From NCBI GenBank assembly GCA_965197455.1, contig OZ240208.1, positions 2,666,001-2,730,000 of the forward strand: a stretch of DNA of 64,000 nt. Direction: 5' to 3'. Both the position numbers and the translations under genes were made by a program. The DNA is from JAGWBD01 sp965197455 (GTDB taxonomy: Bacteria; Chloroflexota; Anaerolineae; Aggregatilineales; Phototrophicaceae). Shown here piece by piece: positions 16,042 through 24,091 of this stretch (position 1 is its first letter; the number at the start of each line of letters is the position of its first letter). The notes beneath the pieces were generated by a model. The model had not been told where the DNA came from. It did not search any database and saw nothing but the letters and a program-made list of their open reading frames with translations.

Positions 16042-17100
16042 TCAGTCATGCGTCAGCAGCGCCGGCGACACGCTGTGCAGGGCGGCCCGCAGCAGCGCCA
16101 GCGTATGGTCGTAGTCACTCACGCGCAGCAGCGCCGCCGGGCCATGGACGTAGCGCGCGGGCATTGAGATCGCTGCCGTGGGCACGCCGCTGCCGGCGAT
16201 GTGGATGGCGCCAGCATCGTTGCCGCCGCCGCTCATGCTCTTCAGCTGGTAAGGGATGCCCGCCGCCAGCGCCGTGGCCCGCAGCCAGTTCAGCAGGCGC
16301 GGATCCACGATGGTGCGCGAATCCATCACGGTCAGCACGGGGCCCGCCCCCTGGCGTGTGGCCGGGTTGAAGGCAATTCTTTCGTCCGGGTCGGCCCTGA
16401 GGTCGGGCAAGTCGTGCGCCGGCGTGCTCTCCAGCACGATGGCGAGGTCGGGTTGCAGCGCCTGGGCCGCGACCTGGGCGCCGCGCAACCCGATCTCCTC
16501 CTGGCAGGTAAAGGCGACCAGCAGCTCGCAGGGCCAGGCGTCCCCCTGCAGCAGCTCGACCAGCAGGGCGCAGCCGGCGCGGTTGTCCAGCGCCTTGCCG
16601 CGCACGCTGCCGGGGCCTGGCTGCGTGAAGTCGCCGGCGAAGGTGATCATGTCGCCCGGCTTGACCCGCCTGGCCGCGTCCGCCCGGTCGCGCGCGCCAA
16701 TGTCGATGCGCAGGCTGTCCAGCGGCACGGTTTTCTGGTCGCGGCCCAGATGGATGGGCTTCCACAGCACCACGCCCGGCAACTCCTCCGCGCCCACGCA
16801 GACGCGCAGGCCCGGCAGGATACGCGCGTCGACGCCGCCCACGCTGTAGCAGCGCAGCAGGCCCTCGCCGTCGATGCTGCGCACGACGAAACCAATCTCG
16901 TCCATGTGCGCCGTGACCAGGATGCGCGGCAGGTCCGCGCCCGCGCTGCCTGGTTTGCGTGCCAGCACGTTGCCCAGCGCGTCAACGCGCACATCTTCGA
17001 CGTGGCTGTCAATGGCCTCGAGGATGATCGCGCACGCGGCCTCCTCCTGGCCGGATATCCCACGTGCCGTGGCGAGCTGCTGCAGAAGCTCCAGGTTCAT
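16042..17100 (-). CDS. M42 family metallopeptidase (2 of 3 in tandem)
   Basis: 352 residues, homologous to its neighbours. Metal and catalytic residues: His in VTAHMDEIGFV, Asp in LDNRAGCALL, Glu-Glu in CQEEIGLRGA, a residue in the VLES segment where the others have ALDVT, and His in ARYVHGPAALL. The fourth ligand position (Glu in IVLEST rather than Asp) differs from copies 1 and 3; Glu is tolerated in some family members. Its ATG overlaps the stop of copy 3 upstream (ATGA), so translation is coupled. Confidence 0.9.
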   Translation of the reverse strand: MNLELLQQLATARGISGQEEAACAIILEAIDSHVEDVRVDALGNVLARKPGSAGADLPRILVTAHMDEIGFVVRSIDGEGLLRCYSVGGVDARILPGLRVCVGAEELPGVVLWKPIHLGRDQKTVPLDSLRIDIGARDRADAARRVKPGDMITFAGDFTQPGPGSVRGKALDNRAGCALLVELLQGDAWPCELLVAFTCQEEIGLRGAQVAAQALQPDLAIVLESTPAHDLPDLRADPDERIAFNPATRQGAGPVLTVMDSRTIVDPRLLNWLRATALAAGIPYQLKSMSGGGNDAGAIHIAGSGVPTAAISMPARYVHGPAALLRVSDYDHTLALLRAALHSVSPALLTHD

Positions 17101-18167
17101 GAGTCAGCGCTTTCCGGGGCGGCGGGTTGCAGAAAGTCGCCCTCCAGTTCGGCGATGAAGTGCGCCAGCAAACGCCCGGCGCGTTCGATGTCGCGCGGGT
17201 CGAGCGTCTCCACCGGCGAGTGCATGTTGCGCAGGGGGATGCCCAGCAGCGCCGTAGGCACGCCGTCGCGCGCGACCTGAATGGCCCAGGCGTCAGTGCC
17301 GGTGGCGCCTGGCAGGATCTCCTCCTGCAGCGGGATTTCGTGGTGGCGGGCCGTGGCGCGCAGCTGATCGACAAGTTTGGGGTGGAAGTTGGGGCCGATG
17401 CCGATGCCGGGCCCCTTGCCGAGTTCGACGCTGCTGTCCGGCTCCACGCCAGGCTGACCGGCGAAGGTCACGTCCAGCGCGATGGCGAGGTCCGGCCGGA
17501 CGCGCCAGGCAGCCGTGCGCGCGCCGAGCAGGCCGGTCTCCTCCTGCGCGGTGGCCACGGCGCAGACTTCATGACTGTGCTGCAACGTTTGCAGCTGCTG
17601 CAGACAGACCGTGAGGGCCACCACCGATGCGCGGTCGTCCATCGCCTTGGCGGCCAGACGCCCGTTCTGCAGCTCGATCATGGGCACATCCTGGGTGATG
17701 AGGTCGCCGGGCTGCACCAGCGCCTCCACCTCCGCCGGCTCCAGCCCGACATCGACGAGCAGGTCGTCCATGGCCGCGTAGCGCTCGCGCTCCGCCGCGG
17801 GCAGCATGTGCGGCGGCTTGGCGGCCACGACGCCGGGCAGCGGACGGCGTCCGTGCACCAGCACCGGTTGCGCCGGCATGACGCGATTATCGACGCCGCT
17901 GATGCGCTGCACGCTGATGAAGCCATCCACCACCTCGCGCACCATCAGGCCGATTTCGTCCATGTGCGCCGCCAGCATGATGCGTAGCGCCGGCTGCTGC
18001 TGACGCGTCGGGCGTTTGGTGGCGATCAGGCTGCCGAGCCCGTCCGTCTCCAGCGAATCGCTGAGCGGCGCCCAGGCTTCGCGCAGCAACTCGCGCAGGG
18101 GCCCCTCGTGGCCGGAGGGGGCGTGGGCCTCCACCAGCGCGCGCAAATGTGCGTTCAGGTCAAACAC
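17097..18167 (-). CDS. M42 family metallopeptidase (3 of 3 in tandem, first in operon)
   Basis: 356 residues. The full ligand set is visible: His in LAAHMDEIGLMV, Asp in MDDRASVVAL, Glu-Glu in AQEETGLLGA, Asp in ALDVTFAG and His in RNMHSPVETL. It opens the three-gene M42 operon; a proline-rich membrane protein gene lies about 31 bp upstream on the same strand. The triple arrangement occurs in thermophilic and Chloroflexota-like genomes, where these enzymes build large dodecameric particles that finish degradation of proteasome or Lon products. Confidence 0.92.
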   Translation of the reverse strand: MFDLNAHLRALVEAHAPSGHEGPLRELLREAWAPLSDSLETDGLGSLIATKRPTRQQQPALRIMLAAHMDEIGLMVREVVDGFISVQRISGVDNRVMPAQPVLVHGRRPLPGVVAAKPPHMLPAAERERYAAMDDLLVDVGLEPAEVEALVQPGDLITQDVPMIELQNGRLAAKAMDDRASVVALTVCLQQLQTLQHSHEVCAVATAQEETGLLGARTAAWRVRPDLAIALDVTFAGQPGVEPDSSVELGKGPGIGIGPNFHPKLVDQLRATARHHEIPLQEEILPGATGTDAWAIQVARDGVPTALLGIPLRNMHSPVETLDPRDIERAGRLLAHFIAELEGDFLQPAAPESADS

Positions 18168-18198
18168 GGACTCCTCCTGTTGACTGGCACATGGGGCT

Positions 18199-18669
18199 TC
18201 ACGGTCCGCCCGCCTGCACCGGCACGACGGTGGGGGTGACGAGGGGGGTCGGGCTGGGCACCACGACAGGTTGTTGCCCAGGTTGCTGGACGGGTTGCTG
18301 CAGGGGCGCCGGCAACAGCGGCTGCGACAGGTTAGCGGTCGGCAGGATAACCGGTTGCAGCGGTTGCTGTTGCACTGGCAGTTGCACTGGCAGTTGCGCC
18401 GGCGGCTGGAACTGGCGTGGCGTGGGCGGCAGGGGCCGGGTGGCGGTGACGATGACGCGCAGGAAGGGGGTGGAGGTGCGCGTGGGCGTGGCCGTGCCGA
18501 GTCGCGGCGTCAGGGCCGGCGTGAGCGTCGCGGGAGGCTGCGCGCCTGGCGCCACGCCCCAGAGGACGAAGCCGATGCAATAGAGCGGCGCCGTCGCCAG
18601 GATGATGACGAAGAGCAGGATGCGCACATTGCGGCGTCCGCCGGAGGGCGCTGGCAGGAGTTCGGACAT
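18199..18669 (-). CDS. Membrane-anchored Pro/Thr/Gln-rich protein
   Basis: About 156 residues from the ATG at 18669 (MSELLPAPSGGRRNVRILLF). One membrane helix (ILLFVIILATAPLYCIGFVL) is followed by an extracytoplasmic low-complexity tail rich in Pro, Thr and Gln (LPVQLPVQQQPLQPVILP), like the wall-spanning tails of many Chloroflexota envelope proteins. There is no recognisable domain. It lies upstream of the M42 genes on the same strand, and its start is about 50 bp from the divergent SOS-like promoter. Confidence 0.6.
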   Translation of the reverse strand: MSELLPAPSGGRRNVRILLFVIILATAPLYCIGFVLWGVAPGAQPPATLTPALTPRLGTATPTRTSTPFLRVIVTATRPLPPTPRQFQPPAQLPVQLPVQQQPLQPVILPTANLSQPLLPAPLQQPVQQPGQQPVVVPSPTPLVTPTVVPVQAGGP

Positions 18670-18722
18670 GCGCTGGAGTGTATCTGGCGGCGGGGGGAGT
18701 CTCAAGTTGTGTGGTCAGGGGG

Positions 18723-18751
18723 TTGACATATGGAACATATGTTCGTATATT
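18723..18751 (+). promoter_or_regulatory. Strong sigma70-type promoter of the radical SAM operon
   Basis: TTGACA (18723-18728), a 17 bp spacer and TATATT (18746-18751). The start codon of the first gene is at 18794. The spacer is almost entirely occupied by a palindrome (see the operator entry). Confidence 0.85.
18733..18744. promoter_or_regulatory. Candidate LexA (SOS) box GAACATATGTTC
   Basis: A perfect 12 bp palindrome, GAACATATGTTC, with flanks G...G giving 13 of 14 positions of CGAACATATGTTCG, the Gram-positive type LexA/DinR box. It sits between -35 and -10, where a bound repressor would block RNA polymerase. That this organism's LexA recognises this box is inferred. Confidence 0.65.
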
Positions 18752-18793
18752 GGAGTTTATGTGAACGAGTTTAATGTTTGGAGAACACTTACG

Positions 18794-19624
18794 ATGACCA
18801 TCTCCCTCGACCGCGCGCGCGACTACGTCTTCACCCATGGCATGCCCTGGGAGCGGGCGCTCTTCAGCTGGCGCTTCGATGACGGCCCGCTGCAGCAGCT
18901 ACAGCGTTGCCTGCTGTGCTACAAGAACGACGACGGCGGCTGGGGCCACGGCCTCGAGCACGACCTCAAGGCGCCGCTCTCGCACCCTGCCGCGCTCGAG
19001 TATCTGCTGAGTATGCTGCGCTACCATGACATCCCGGTCGGCAGCCTGCTGGACGGCACGGTCGCCTGGCTGGAGCGGCAACAGCAGGCCGACGGTACGT
19101 TGCGCAACCCGGGCGATCTGGGCAAGTGGCCGCTGGCGCCGTGGTGGACGGAGTGGGGCGGGCAGAAAGAGCCGGACGCCATCGTCGGCAACCTGCACGC
19201 CCTGGGTCTGGCCACGCCGGCGCTGCTGGAAGCGACACGGCGTTGGGCCGAGGCGTATCACAGCTTTGAGGCCATTCGCGCCAACGACTGGCTCTTCATG
19301 ACCTATCACGCCTTCGACTACTTTATGAACATCGACGACTTCCCGGGCCTGGCCGACTACCGCGCGGCGACCCTGGCGCACACCGTGGCGCTGGCGGAGA
19401 CGCTCATTCCCGAGCGCCATTACACGCTCTTCTTCTTCGCGCCCGACCCCGCCTCGGAGGTGGCGCAGGCCCTGCCTGAAGCAGTGCTCACGCGCTGCCT
19501 CGATACCCTGGCGAGCACGCAGCGCGAGGACGGCGGCTGGGCCGACGAGCACGATCTGCCGCAGTGGCAGCCCATCACCACCATCAACATATTGACCGCG
19601 CTGCAGCGTTTCGGGCGTATCTGA
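18794..19624 (+). CDS. Alpha/alpha-toroid (prenyltransferase/squalene cyclase-like) protein
   Basis: 276 residues, cytosolic. Repeats such as CYKNDDGGWGHGLEHDLK, WLERQQQADGTLRNPGDL and LASTQREDGGWADEHDLPQW match the QW-like repeats of the terpene cyclase/prenyltransferase barrel fold. The DxDD motif of cyclases and the zinc triad of prenyltransferases are not evident, so a scaffold or lyase-like role is possible. I chose ATG 18794 because it lies 43 bp after the promoter and is preceded by TTTGGAGAACAC. Its stop overlaps the radical SAM start (TGATG). Being first in a putative SOS operon, it may serve the radical SAM enzyme. Confidence 0.7.
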   Translation: MTISLDRARDYVFTHGMPWERALFSWRFDDGPLQQLQRCLLCYKNDDGGWGHGLEHDLKAPLSHPAALEYLLSMLRYHDIPVGSLLDGTVAWLERQQQADGTLRNPGDLGKWPLAPWWTEWGGQKEPDAIVGNLHALGLATPALLEATRRWAEAYHSFEAIRANDWLFMTYHAFDYFMNIDDFPGLADYRAATLAHTVALAETLIPERHYTLFFFAPDPASEVAQALPEAVLTRCLDTLASTQREDGGWADEHDLPQWQPITTINILTALQRFGRI

Positions 19625-20778
19625 TGCATGTGCGCCGGCAGCCGGACGCTGCGCAGAAGCTGGAGCGCATGGGCAACGTGACCTTCTTCGAGCCGGCCGG
19701 CGAGCCCGCCACGCAGGAGAAGCGCGTGCCGCGGCAGCACGGCAATCTCTACGACTGCGTCTCGCAGGTGCAGACGCCGAAGGGCTCCATGCCGGTGCTC
19801 AAGACCATGCTCACCACCGCCTGCGAGCGCAACTGCTACTATTGCCCCTTCCGCGCCGGCCGCAGCAAGGCCAAACGCGTGACCTTCCGCCCGGAAGAGC
19901 TGGCGAAGACCTTTGACGAGATGGCGCGCGCGCGCCTGGTGGACGGCCTGTTCCTCTCCTCAGGCATCATCAAGGGCAGCGTGACCACCCAGGACAAGCT
20001 GCTGGACACGATCGACATCGTGCGCCGCAAGTATGACTATCGCGGCTACATCCACCTCAAGATCATGCCGGGCGCCGACCACGACCAGTTACTGCGCGCC
20101 ATGCAGCTGGCCGACCGCGTCTCGGTCAACCTGGAGGGGGCCACGCCGCAGCGCCTGCTGGCCCTCGCGCCGAAGAAGGAGTTTCATCGCGAGCTGCTGG
20201 ATATGTTGCGCGCGGCCTCGGACTTCCGGCGCAACCGGCGCGAACGCCTGGCCAGCATCGTGACGCAGTTTGTGGTGGGCGCGGTCGGTGACACGGACCT
20301 CGAGTTGCTTTCGCTGGGCGAGCGGCTCTACAACCAGCTGGGTCTGGCGCGCACCTACTTCTCGGCCTTCGGCCCGGTCATTGACACGCCTTTCGAGAAC
20401 CTGCCGCCCACGCCGCCCCTGCGCGAATTCCGTCTCTACCAGTCCAGCTTCCTGCTGCGCGACTACGAATGGGATGTGGAGGACATGCCTTTCATGGGCG
20501 AGGGCAACCTGCGCCTGGACGTGGATCCCAAGCTCGCCTGGGCGGAGGAGCACCTGCGCCACGCGCCGCTGGATCTGATGAAGGCAGAGCGGACGCAACT
20601 GTTGCGCGTGCCGGGCATCGGGCCGAAAGGCGTGCAGGCCGTCCTGCGCGCGCGGCGGGGGACAAGGTTGCGCGATCTCTCGCAGCTGCGGGCGCTGGGC
20701 ATCCGCGCGCCAGAGCAGCTGGCGCCCTTCGTGCTGCTCGACGGCCAGCGCCCCCTGCAGCAGCAGCGTTTGTTCTGA
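19624..20778 (+). CDS. Radical SAM protein with C-terminal helix-hairpin-helix (putative DNA modification/repair)
   Basis: 384 residues. The [4Fe-4S] motif is C67-x3-C71-x2-C74 (TTACERNCYYCPFRAGR), typical of radical SAM enzymes. The C-terminal third holds a DNA-binding HhH around P330 (LLRVPGIGPKGVQAVLRAR) and a second similar turn (LRALGIRAPEQL). This layout matches the family named putative DNA modification/repair radical SAM protein, which is often next to a uracil-DNA-glycosylase-related partner. No such partner is adjacent here; instead it is translationally coupled to a toroid-fold protein (TGATG overlap). It sits behind a LexA-like box, supporting a DNA-damage role. The actual reaction is unknown. 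Confidence 0.82.
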   Translation: MHVRRQPDAAQKLERMGNVTFFEPAGEPATQEKRVPRQHGNLYDCVSQVQTPKGSMPVLKTMLTTACERNCYYCPFRAGRSKAKRVTFRPEELAKTFDEMARARLVDGLFLSSGIIKGSVTTQDKLLDTIDIVRRKYDYRGYIHLKIMPGADHDQLLRAMQLADRVSVNLEGATPQRLLALAPKKEFHRELLDMLRAASDFRRNRRERLASIVTQFVVGAVGDTDLELLSLGERLYNQLGLARTYFSAFGPVIDTPFENLPPTPPLREFRLYQSSFLLRDYEWDVEDMPFMGEGNLRLDVDPKLAWAEEHLRHAPLDLMKAERTQLLRVPGIGPKGVQAVLRARRGTRLRDLSQLRALGIRAPEQLAPFVLLDGQRPLQQQRLF

Positions 20779-20792
20779 CGTGCAGCCCGCCC

Positions 20793-20821
20793 TGTAATGT
20801 AGCTGCCCGCTGCGCTATAGT
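20793..20821 (+). promoter_or_regulatory. Possible promoter of gapA
   Basis: TATAGT at 20816-20821 with a weak -35 (TGTAAT, 20793-20798) at 17 bp. The ribosome binding site AGGAGG lies just before the ATG at 20860. Confidence 0.35.
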
Positions 20822-20859
20822 CGCCTGGATTCACACAGGCAAAGAGGCAGGAGGCAACG

Positions 20860-21852
20860 ATGGCGCGGGTTGCGATTAATGGACTGGGGCGGATCGGGCG
20901 CGCGGCGCTCAAGGTCGTGATGGACACGCCGCAGCTGGAACTGGTGGCGGTCAACGACCTGGGGTCCGCCGAGAACTTCGCCTGGCTCATTCGCTACGAT
21001 ACGGTCTACGGCCGTTACGATCGCGCGGTCTGCGCGGATGGCGGCGACCTCGTCATCGACGGCCAGCGCATCCGCTACCTGAGCGAGCGCGACCCGGCAC
21101 AGCTGCCCTGGAGCGAACTGGACGTCGACCTGGTGTTCGAATGCACCGGCTTCTTCACCGAGATGGAGGACGCCGGCAAGCACGTCACGGCCGGCGCGGG
21201 CAAGGTCATCATCTCCGGGCCGACCAAAAGTGCCGACGTGCCGATGGTCGTGCACGGCGTCAACAGCGCAAATGGCGCGCACGTGGTCTCCTGCGCCAGC
21301 TGCACGACCAACAACATCACGCCGGTGATGGAAGTCATGCACCGCCGCATCGGCGTGCAGAAGGCCATCATGACCACCGTGCATGCCTACACCTCCACCC
21401 AGGCGCTGGTCGACTTCCCCGGCGGCAAGGACATGCGCCGCGGCCGTGGCGCCGCCGACAACATCGTGCCCTCCTCGACCGGCGCGGCCATCGCTACCAC
21501 GAAGGCGCTGCCGGCCATCGCCGGCGTGTTTGACGGCCTGGCGCTGCGCGTGCCGGTGGCGGTGGGCTCGATCGCCGACGTGGTCTTCGTGGCGGCGCGT
21601 GATACGACGCGCGAGGAGATCAACGACATCTTCCGCGAGGAGGTGGCGACCGAGCGCTATGCGGGCATCCTCGGCGTGACGGAAGACCCGATCGTGTCCT
21701 CGGACGTCATCGGCGACGCGCGCGCCTCGATTGTCGACCTGGAACTGACGCAGGTGGTGGCCGGCGACCTGGTGAAGGTGCTGACCTGGTACGACAATGA
21801 GTGGGGTTACACCAACCAGATGGTGCGCGAGGCGCTGACGCTGGTGGGGTAG
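20860..21852 (+). CDS. gap: Glyceraldehyde-3-phosphate dehydrogenase, type I
   Basis: 330 residues, glycolysis/gluconeogenesis. The Rossmann start VAINGLGRIGRAAL, NAD-type Asp in AVNDLGS, catalytic Cys148 in SCASCTTNNITPV, the active-site histidine in TTVHAYTSTQ and the C-terminal WYDNEWGYTNQMV are all in place. The residue after CTTN is N where most homologues have C or S; no consequence expected. AGGAGG precedes the ATG. The gene is monocistronic: a hairpin follows and the next gene is convergent. No pgk or tpi gene is beside it. Confidence 0.96.
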   Translation: MARVAINGLGRIGRAALKVVMDTPQLELVAVNDLGSAENFAWLIRYDTVYGRYDRAVCADGGDLVIDGQRIRYLSERDPAQLPWSELDVDLVFECTGFFTEMEDAGKHVTAGAGKVIISGPTKSADVPMVVHGVNSANGAHVVSCASCTTNNITPVMEVMHRRIGVQKAIMTTVHAYTSTQALVDFPGGKDMRRGRGAADNIVPSSTGAAIATTKALPAIAGVFDGLALRVPVAVGSIADVVFVAARDTTREEINDIFREEVATERYAGILGVTEDPIVSSDVIGDARASIVDLELTQVVAGDLVKVLTWYDNEWGYTNQMVREALTLVG

Positions 21853-21896
21853 CCGTCGGGCGCGAGGCGCTGGATTTCACATTTAAGGGTGTGTCA

Positions 21897-21918
21897 AGGG
21901 CAGGTGCGAACTTGCCCT
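21897..21918. terminator. Hairpin between convergent gapA and AlbA_2 gene
   Basis: AGGGCAGGT - GCGA - ACTTGCCCT forms a 9 bp stem (one G-U) with a GNRA-like loop, followed on the plus strand by CATCTTT. The weak T-run makes it an imperfect intrinsic terminator. It overlaps the stop codon of the minus-strand gene. Confidence 0.5.
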
Positions 21919-23102
21919 CATCTTTCAGGGCGTAGCCACTCACCACTTTCCTCATCGTAGTTGACTGAACCTTCCAATCCTGAAGATTGCCAGATTGCAT
22001 CCATTGCTGGACGTAAGTGTTTCATTTGTTGGTCAGGGTTTAGGTCAGCTTCATAGACAATTACCTCAGGAACTAAAAGCTGATCCCTATCAATGGGTAT
22101 GCTCTCCCGTGGGGTGGTTTGCTTTGCGTCGATAAATCTCTTCATATCTTGCCCCGTCATAACAAGTTTGTATCCGAGAAAATTGGTTAGGCTGATCAGG
22201 AAAAATGTAGGCGGGAAAACCTCCATTTTCCTGTACGATTCTCGAACAAATGGTAGGAAATGCATCCAGATAAGCTCTTCAATTTCTGAAGCAGGAATTA
22301 CTTTTTCACCTTGTATTGGAATGTTCAAGACAAACTCTATGCTCCCATCACGATATACTTGTAAATATGTTCTCTGTTTCATTCCCACATAGATACCATC
22401 GAAGTTGTATTTCCTTCCGGCAGCAATACGGGAAATGTCGTACTGCTGTCGAGTGCTACCCGTGCTGAATGGTACAACGTGCAATACAAGGGTTGGTCGG
22501 CCAGTCCACACAGTGATTGGTGTTGCGCCTGCTTGGATTGATGCGATGCAGTTCTTACGAAATTCACGTATCCGATCTGCAGCCGTTTCAGAAAGCAAGA
22601 ACATTTGCCTAACCTCATAGATGTCCAGATAGTACTTACCGTTCGATTTCCTTGAGCAAAACGCCCTGCTTTTTTCTGTACCAACCCAATGGGGTTTTGT
22701 CCAACTTTGTGGAATGAAGATTACAAGGACGATCCTGCTCTCATCGGTTTCGTCCAAGTCAATTGCCTTGATGTTAATGTCATGGATGTTGGGTTCCACT
22801 CCAGACTTGATGATGCTGTCCAGGCGAGTAATGTAGTCGGCTGTGTCTTCACATTTGGGAATTCCGACTACTTTCGGCCTACTATCATCATCTTTCTTTG
22901 CGTCCTTGATGCCGACAAGCAAGTATCCCCCGTCAGCATTGGCGAAGGCAGAAACATCTGCACAGAATTCCCGCTTTTGCGGTTTGTCGTTCAGTGGGAG
23001 TTCTTGCTTGTATTCCAGTCGTCGGCTTTCGGGAGTCTCGTGCTCTTCCAGGAGCTTGAGAGCATCCAGTCCTACATCCTTGAACAGCATGTCAGGCAGC
23101 AC
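21918..23102 (-). CDS. AlbA_2/Schlafen-type DNA-binding domain protein
   Basis: 394 residues. The N-terminal ~180 residues fit the AlbA_2 (Schlafen-associated) domain: RRLEYKQELPLND, then FCADVSAFANADGGYLLVGI and later KYYLDIYEVRQMFLLSE. The C-terminal half has no recognised family. The GTG start at 23102 has an AAAGGA 8 bp upstream. The gene is markedly AT-richer than both neighbours, which suggests recent acquisition. AlbA_2 proteins occur in phage-defence and regulatory contexts, but a specific role cannot be read here. It is convergent with gapA, with the hairpin at 21897-21918 between them. Confidence 0.75.
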   Translation of the reverse strand: MLPDMLFKDVGLDALKLLEEHETPESRRLEYKQELPLNDKPQKREFCADVSAFANADGGYLLVGIKDAKKDDDSRPKVVGIPKCEDTADYITRLDSIIKSGVEPNIHDINIKAIDLDETDESRIVLVIFIPQSWTKPHWVGTEKSRAFCSRKSNGKYYLDIYEVRQMFLLSETAADRIREFRKNCIASIQAGATPITVWTGRPTLVLHVVPFSTGSTRQQYDISRIAAGRKYNFDGIYVGMKQRTYLQVYRDGSIEFVLNIPIQGEKVIPASEIEELIWMHFLPFVRESYRKMEVFPPTFFLISLTNFLGYKLVMTGQDMKRFIDAKQTTPRESIPIDRDQLLVPEVIVYEADLNPDQQMKHLRPAMDAIWQSSGLEGSVNYDEESGEWLRPER

Positions 23103-23132
23103 AGCAAATTCCTTTCACTGCATAAGAATCAA

Positions 23133-23939
23133 TCACACATCCAGCAACAAACGCACATCCAGGCGCCAGGCGAGGTAGAGCGCGTGCAGAAAGTCGCGCA
23201 TCTCGGCCGTCGAGTCGTCGTCGCTGTCCGCGCTCGCCGGGATGAGGAAGTCGAAGGCCGCGCGCTCCGCCAAAGGCAGTTCGCCCAGTTGCGTGATCTG
23301 CATGGCCTCCAGCGTTTCGCGCTCAATGGCGTGAAAGAATAGCAGCAGGATTGCGGCATGATTGGGCTGGATGTGCCCGGTCAGGAAAACCATCTCGAAG
23401 ACCTGGTCGGAATCGACCGGCAGTTCGCCCAGTTCGCGCCGGATGCTGCGCACTTCGCTGAAGATGTTGCGGTCGGCCGCGCGCAGGGGCCGCGCGCCCC
23501 CGCCGTCATACCTGAAGTCGCGGATGCCCTGCTTCAGCAGCAGCCAGACCAGCGGCGCAGTGGGCGGCTCCGGCAGGCGGTTGAGCAGGAAGGCCTCGGC
23601 GAAGGGCGAAATCGGGTAGCTGATGTGGCCGATGCAGCCGAAGGGCGCGCCGCTGCGATTGGCCGGGCAGCCCGCGCAGTGTGGCGCCAGCGGATCGAGC
23701 TCGGCGGCGCTGTCCAGCAAATGCTGCACGACGACGACCTGGGTCTCTTCGCTGCCATCGGCGGCGTGGCGCACCATCTCAAAGCCCATCTCACGCGGCG
23801 AACGCTGGTCGCCTTTGCGGCGGTAGAGGCGGATGATGGTCGCGGCGCGCTCGCCGGCCTTCAGCCGCTCAAGAATGCCGGGCGTACCCAGCGCCTGCTT
23901 CGGCGCGCAGTCGTAATCGATGACGGTGTCGATGGCCAT
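23133..23939 (-). CDS. Conserved hypothetical protein with a Cys cluster
   Basis: 268 residues, not recognised. A Cys-rich turn (PHCAGCPANRSGAPFGCIGH, three cysteines and two histidines) could bind a metal or iron-sulfur cluster. The C-terminal half is helical (HAAILLLFFHAIERETLEAM, then DFLHALYLAWRLDVRLLLDV). There is no signal peptide or membrane segment. GC content is that of the core genome, unlike the AlbA_2 gene only 30 bp downstream, so the two are probably not related by origin. Divergent from hxlA. Confidence 0.55.
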   Translation of the reverse strand: MAIDTVIDYDCAPKQALGTPGILERLKAGERAATIIRLYRRKGDQRSPREMGFEMVRHAADGSEETQVVVVQHLLDSAAELDPLAPHCAGCPANRSGAPFGCIGHISYPISPFAEAFLLNRLPEPPTAPLVWLLLKQGIRDFRYDGGGARPLRAADRNIFSEVRSIRRELGELPVDSDQVFEMVFLTGHIQPNHAAILLLFFHAIERETLEAMQITQLGELPLAERAAFDFLIPASADSDDDSTAEMRDFLHALYLAWRLDVRLLLDV

Positions 23940-24026
23940 GGTCTGTGGGTCGTTGGCTGAACAGTTGGCATATCCTTGTCCGTCCTGGCATGGCTGTCAA
24001 CGGGCAGTCGCCCGGCGAATGGTCTA

Positions 24027-24055
24027 TTGAGCGCGGCCGCGGAAGTCTGTAGACT
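24027..24055 (+). promoter_or_regulatory. Promoter of hxlA-hxlB
   Basis: TTGAGC (24027-24032), a 17 bp spacer and TAGACT (24050-24055), about 37 bp before the GTG start. Confidence 0.65.
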
Positions 24056-24091
24056 CAATGTCCGGCAGGCGGGTGAGCGCGAGGAGTGTGG

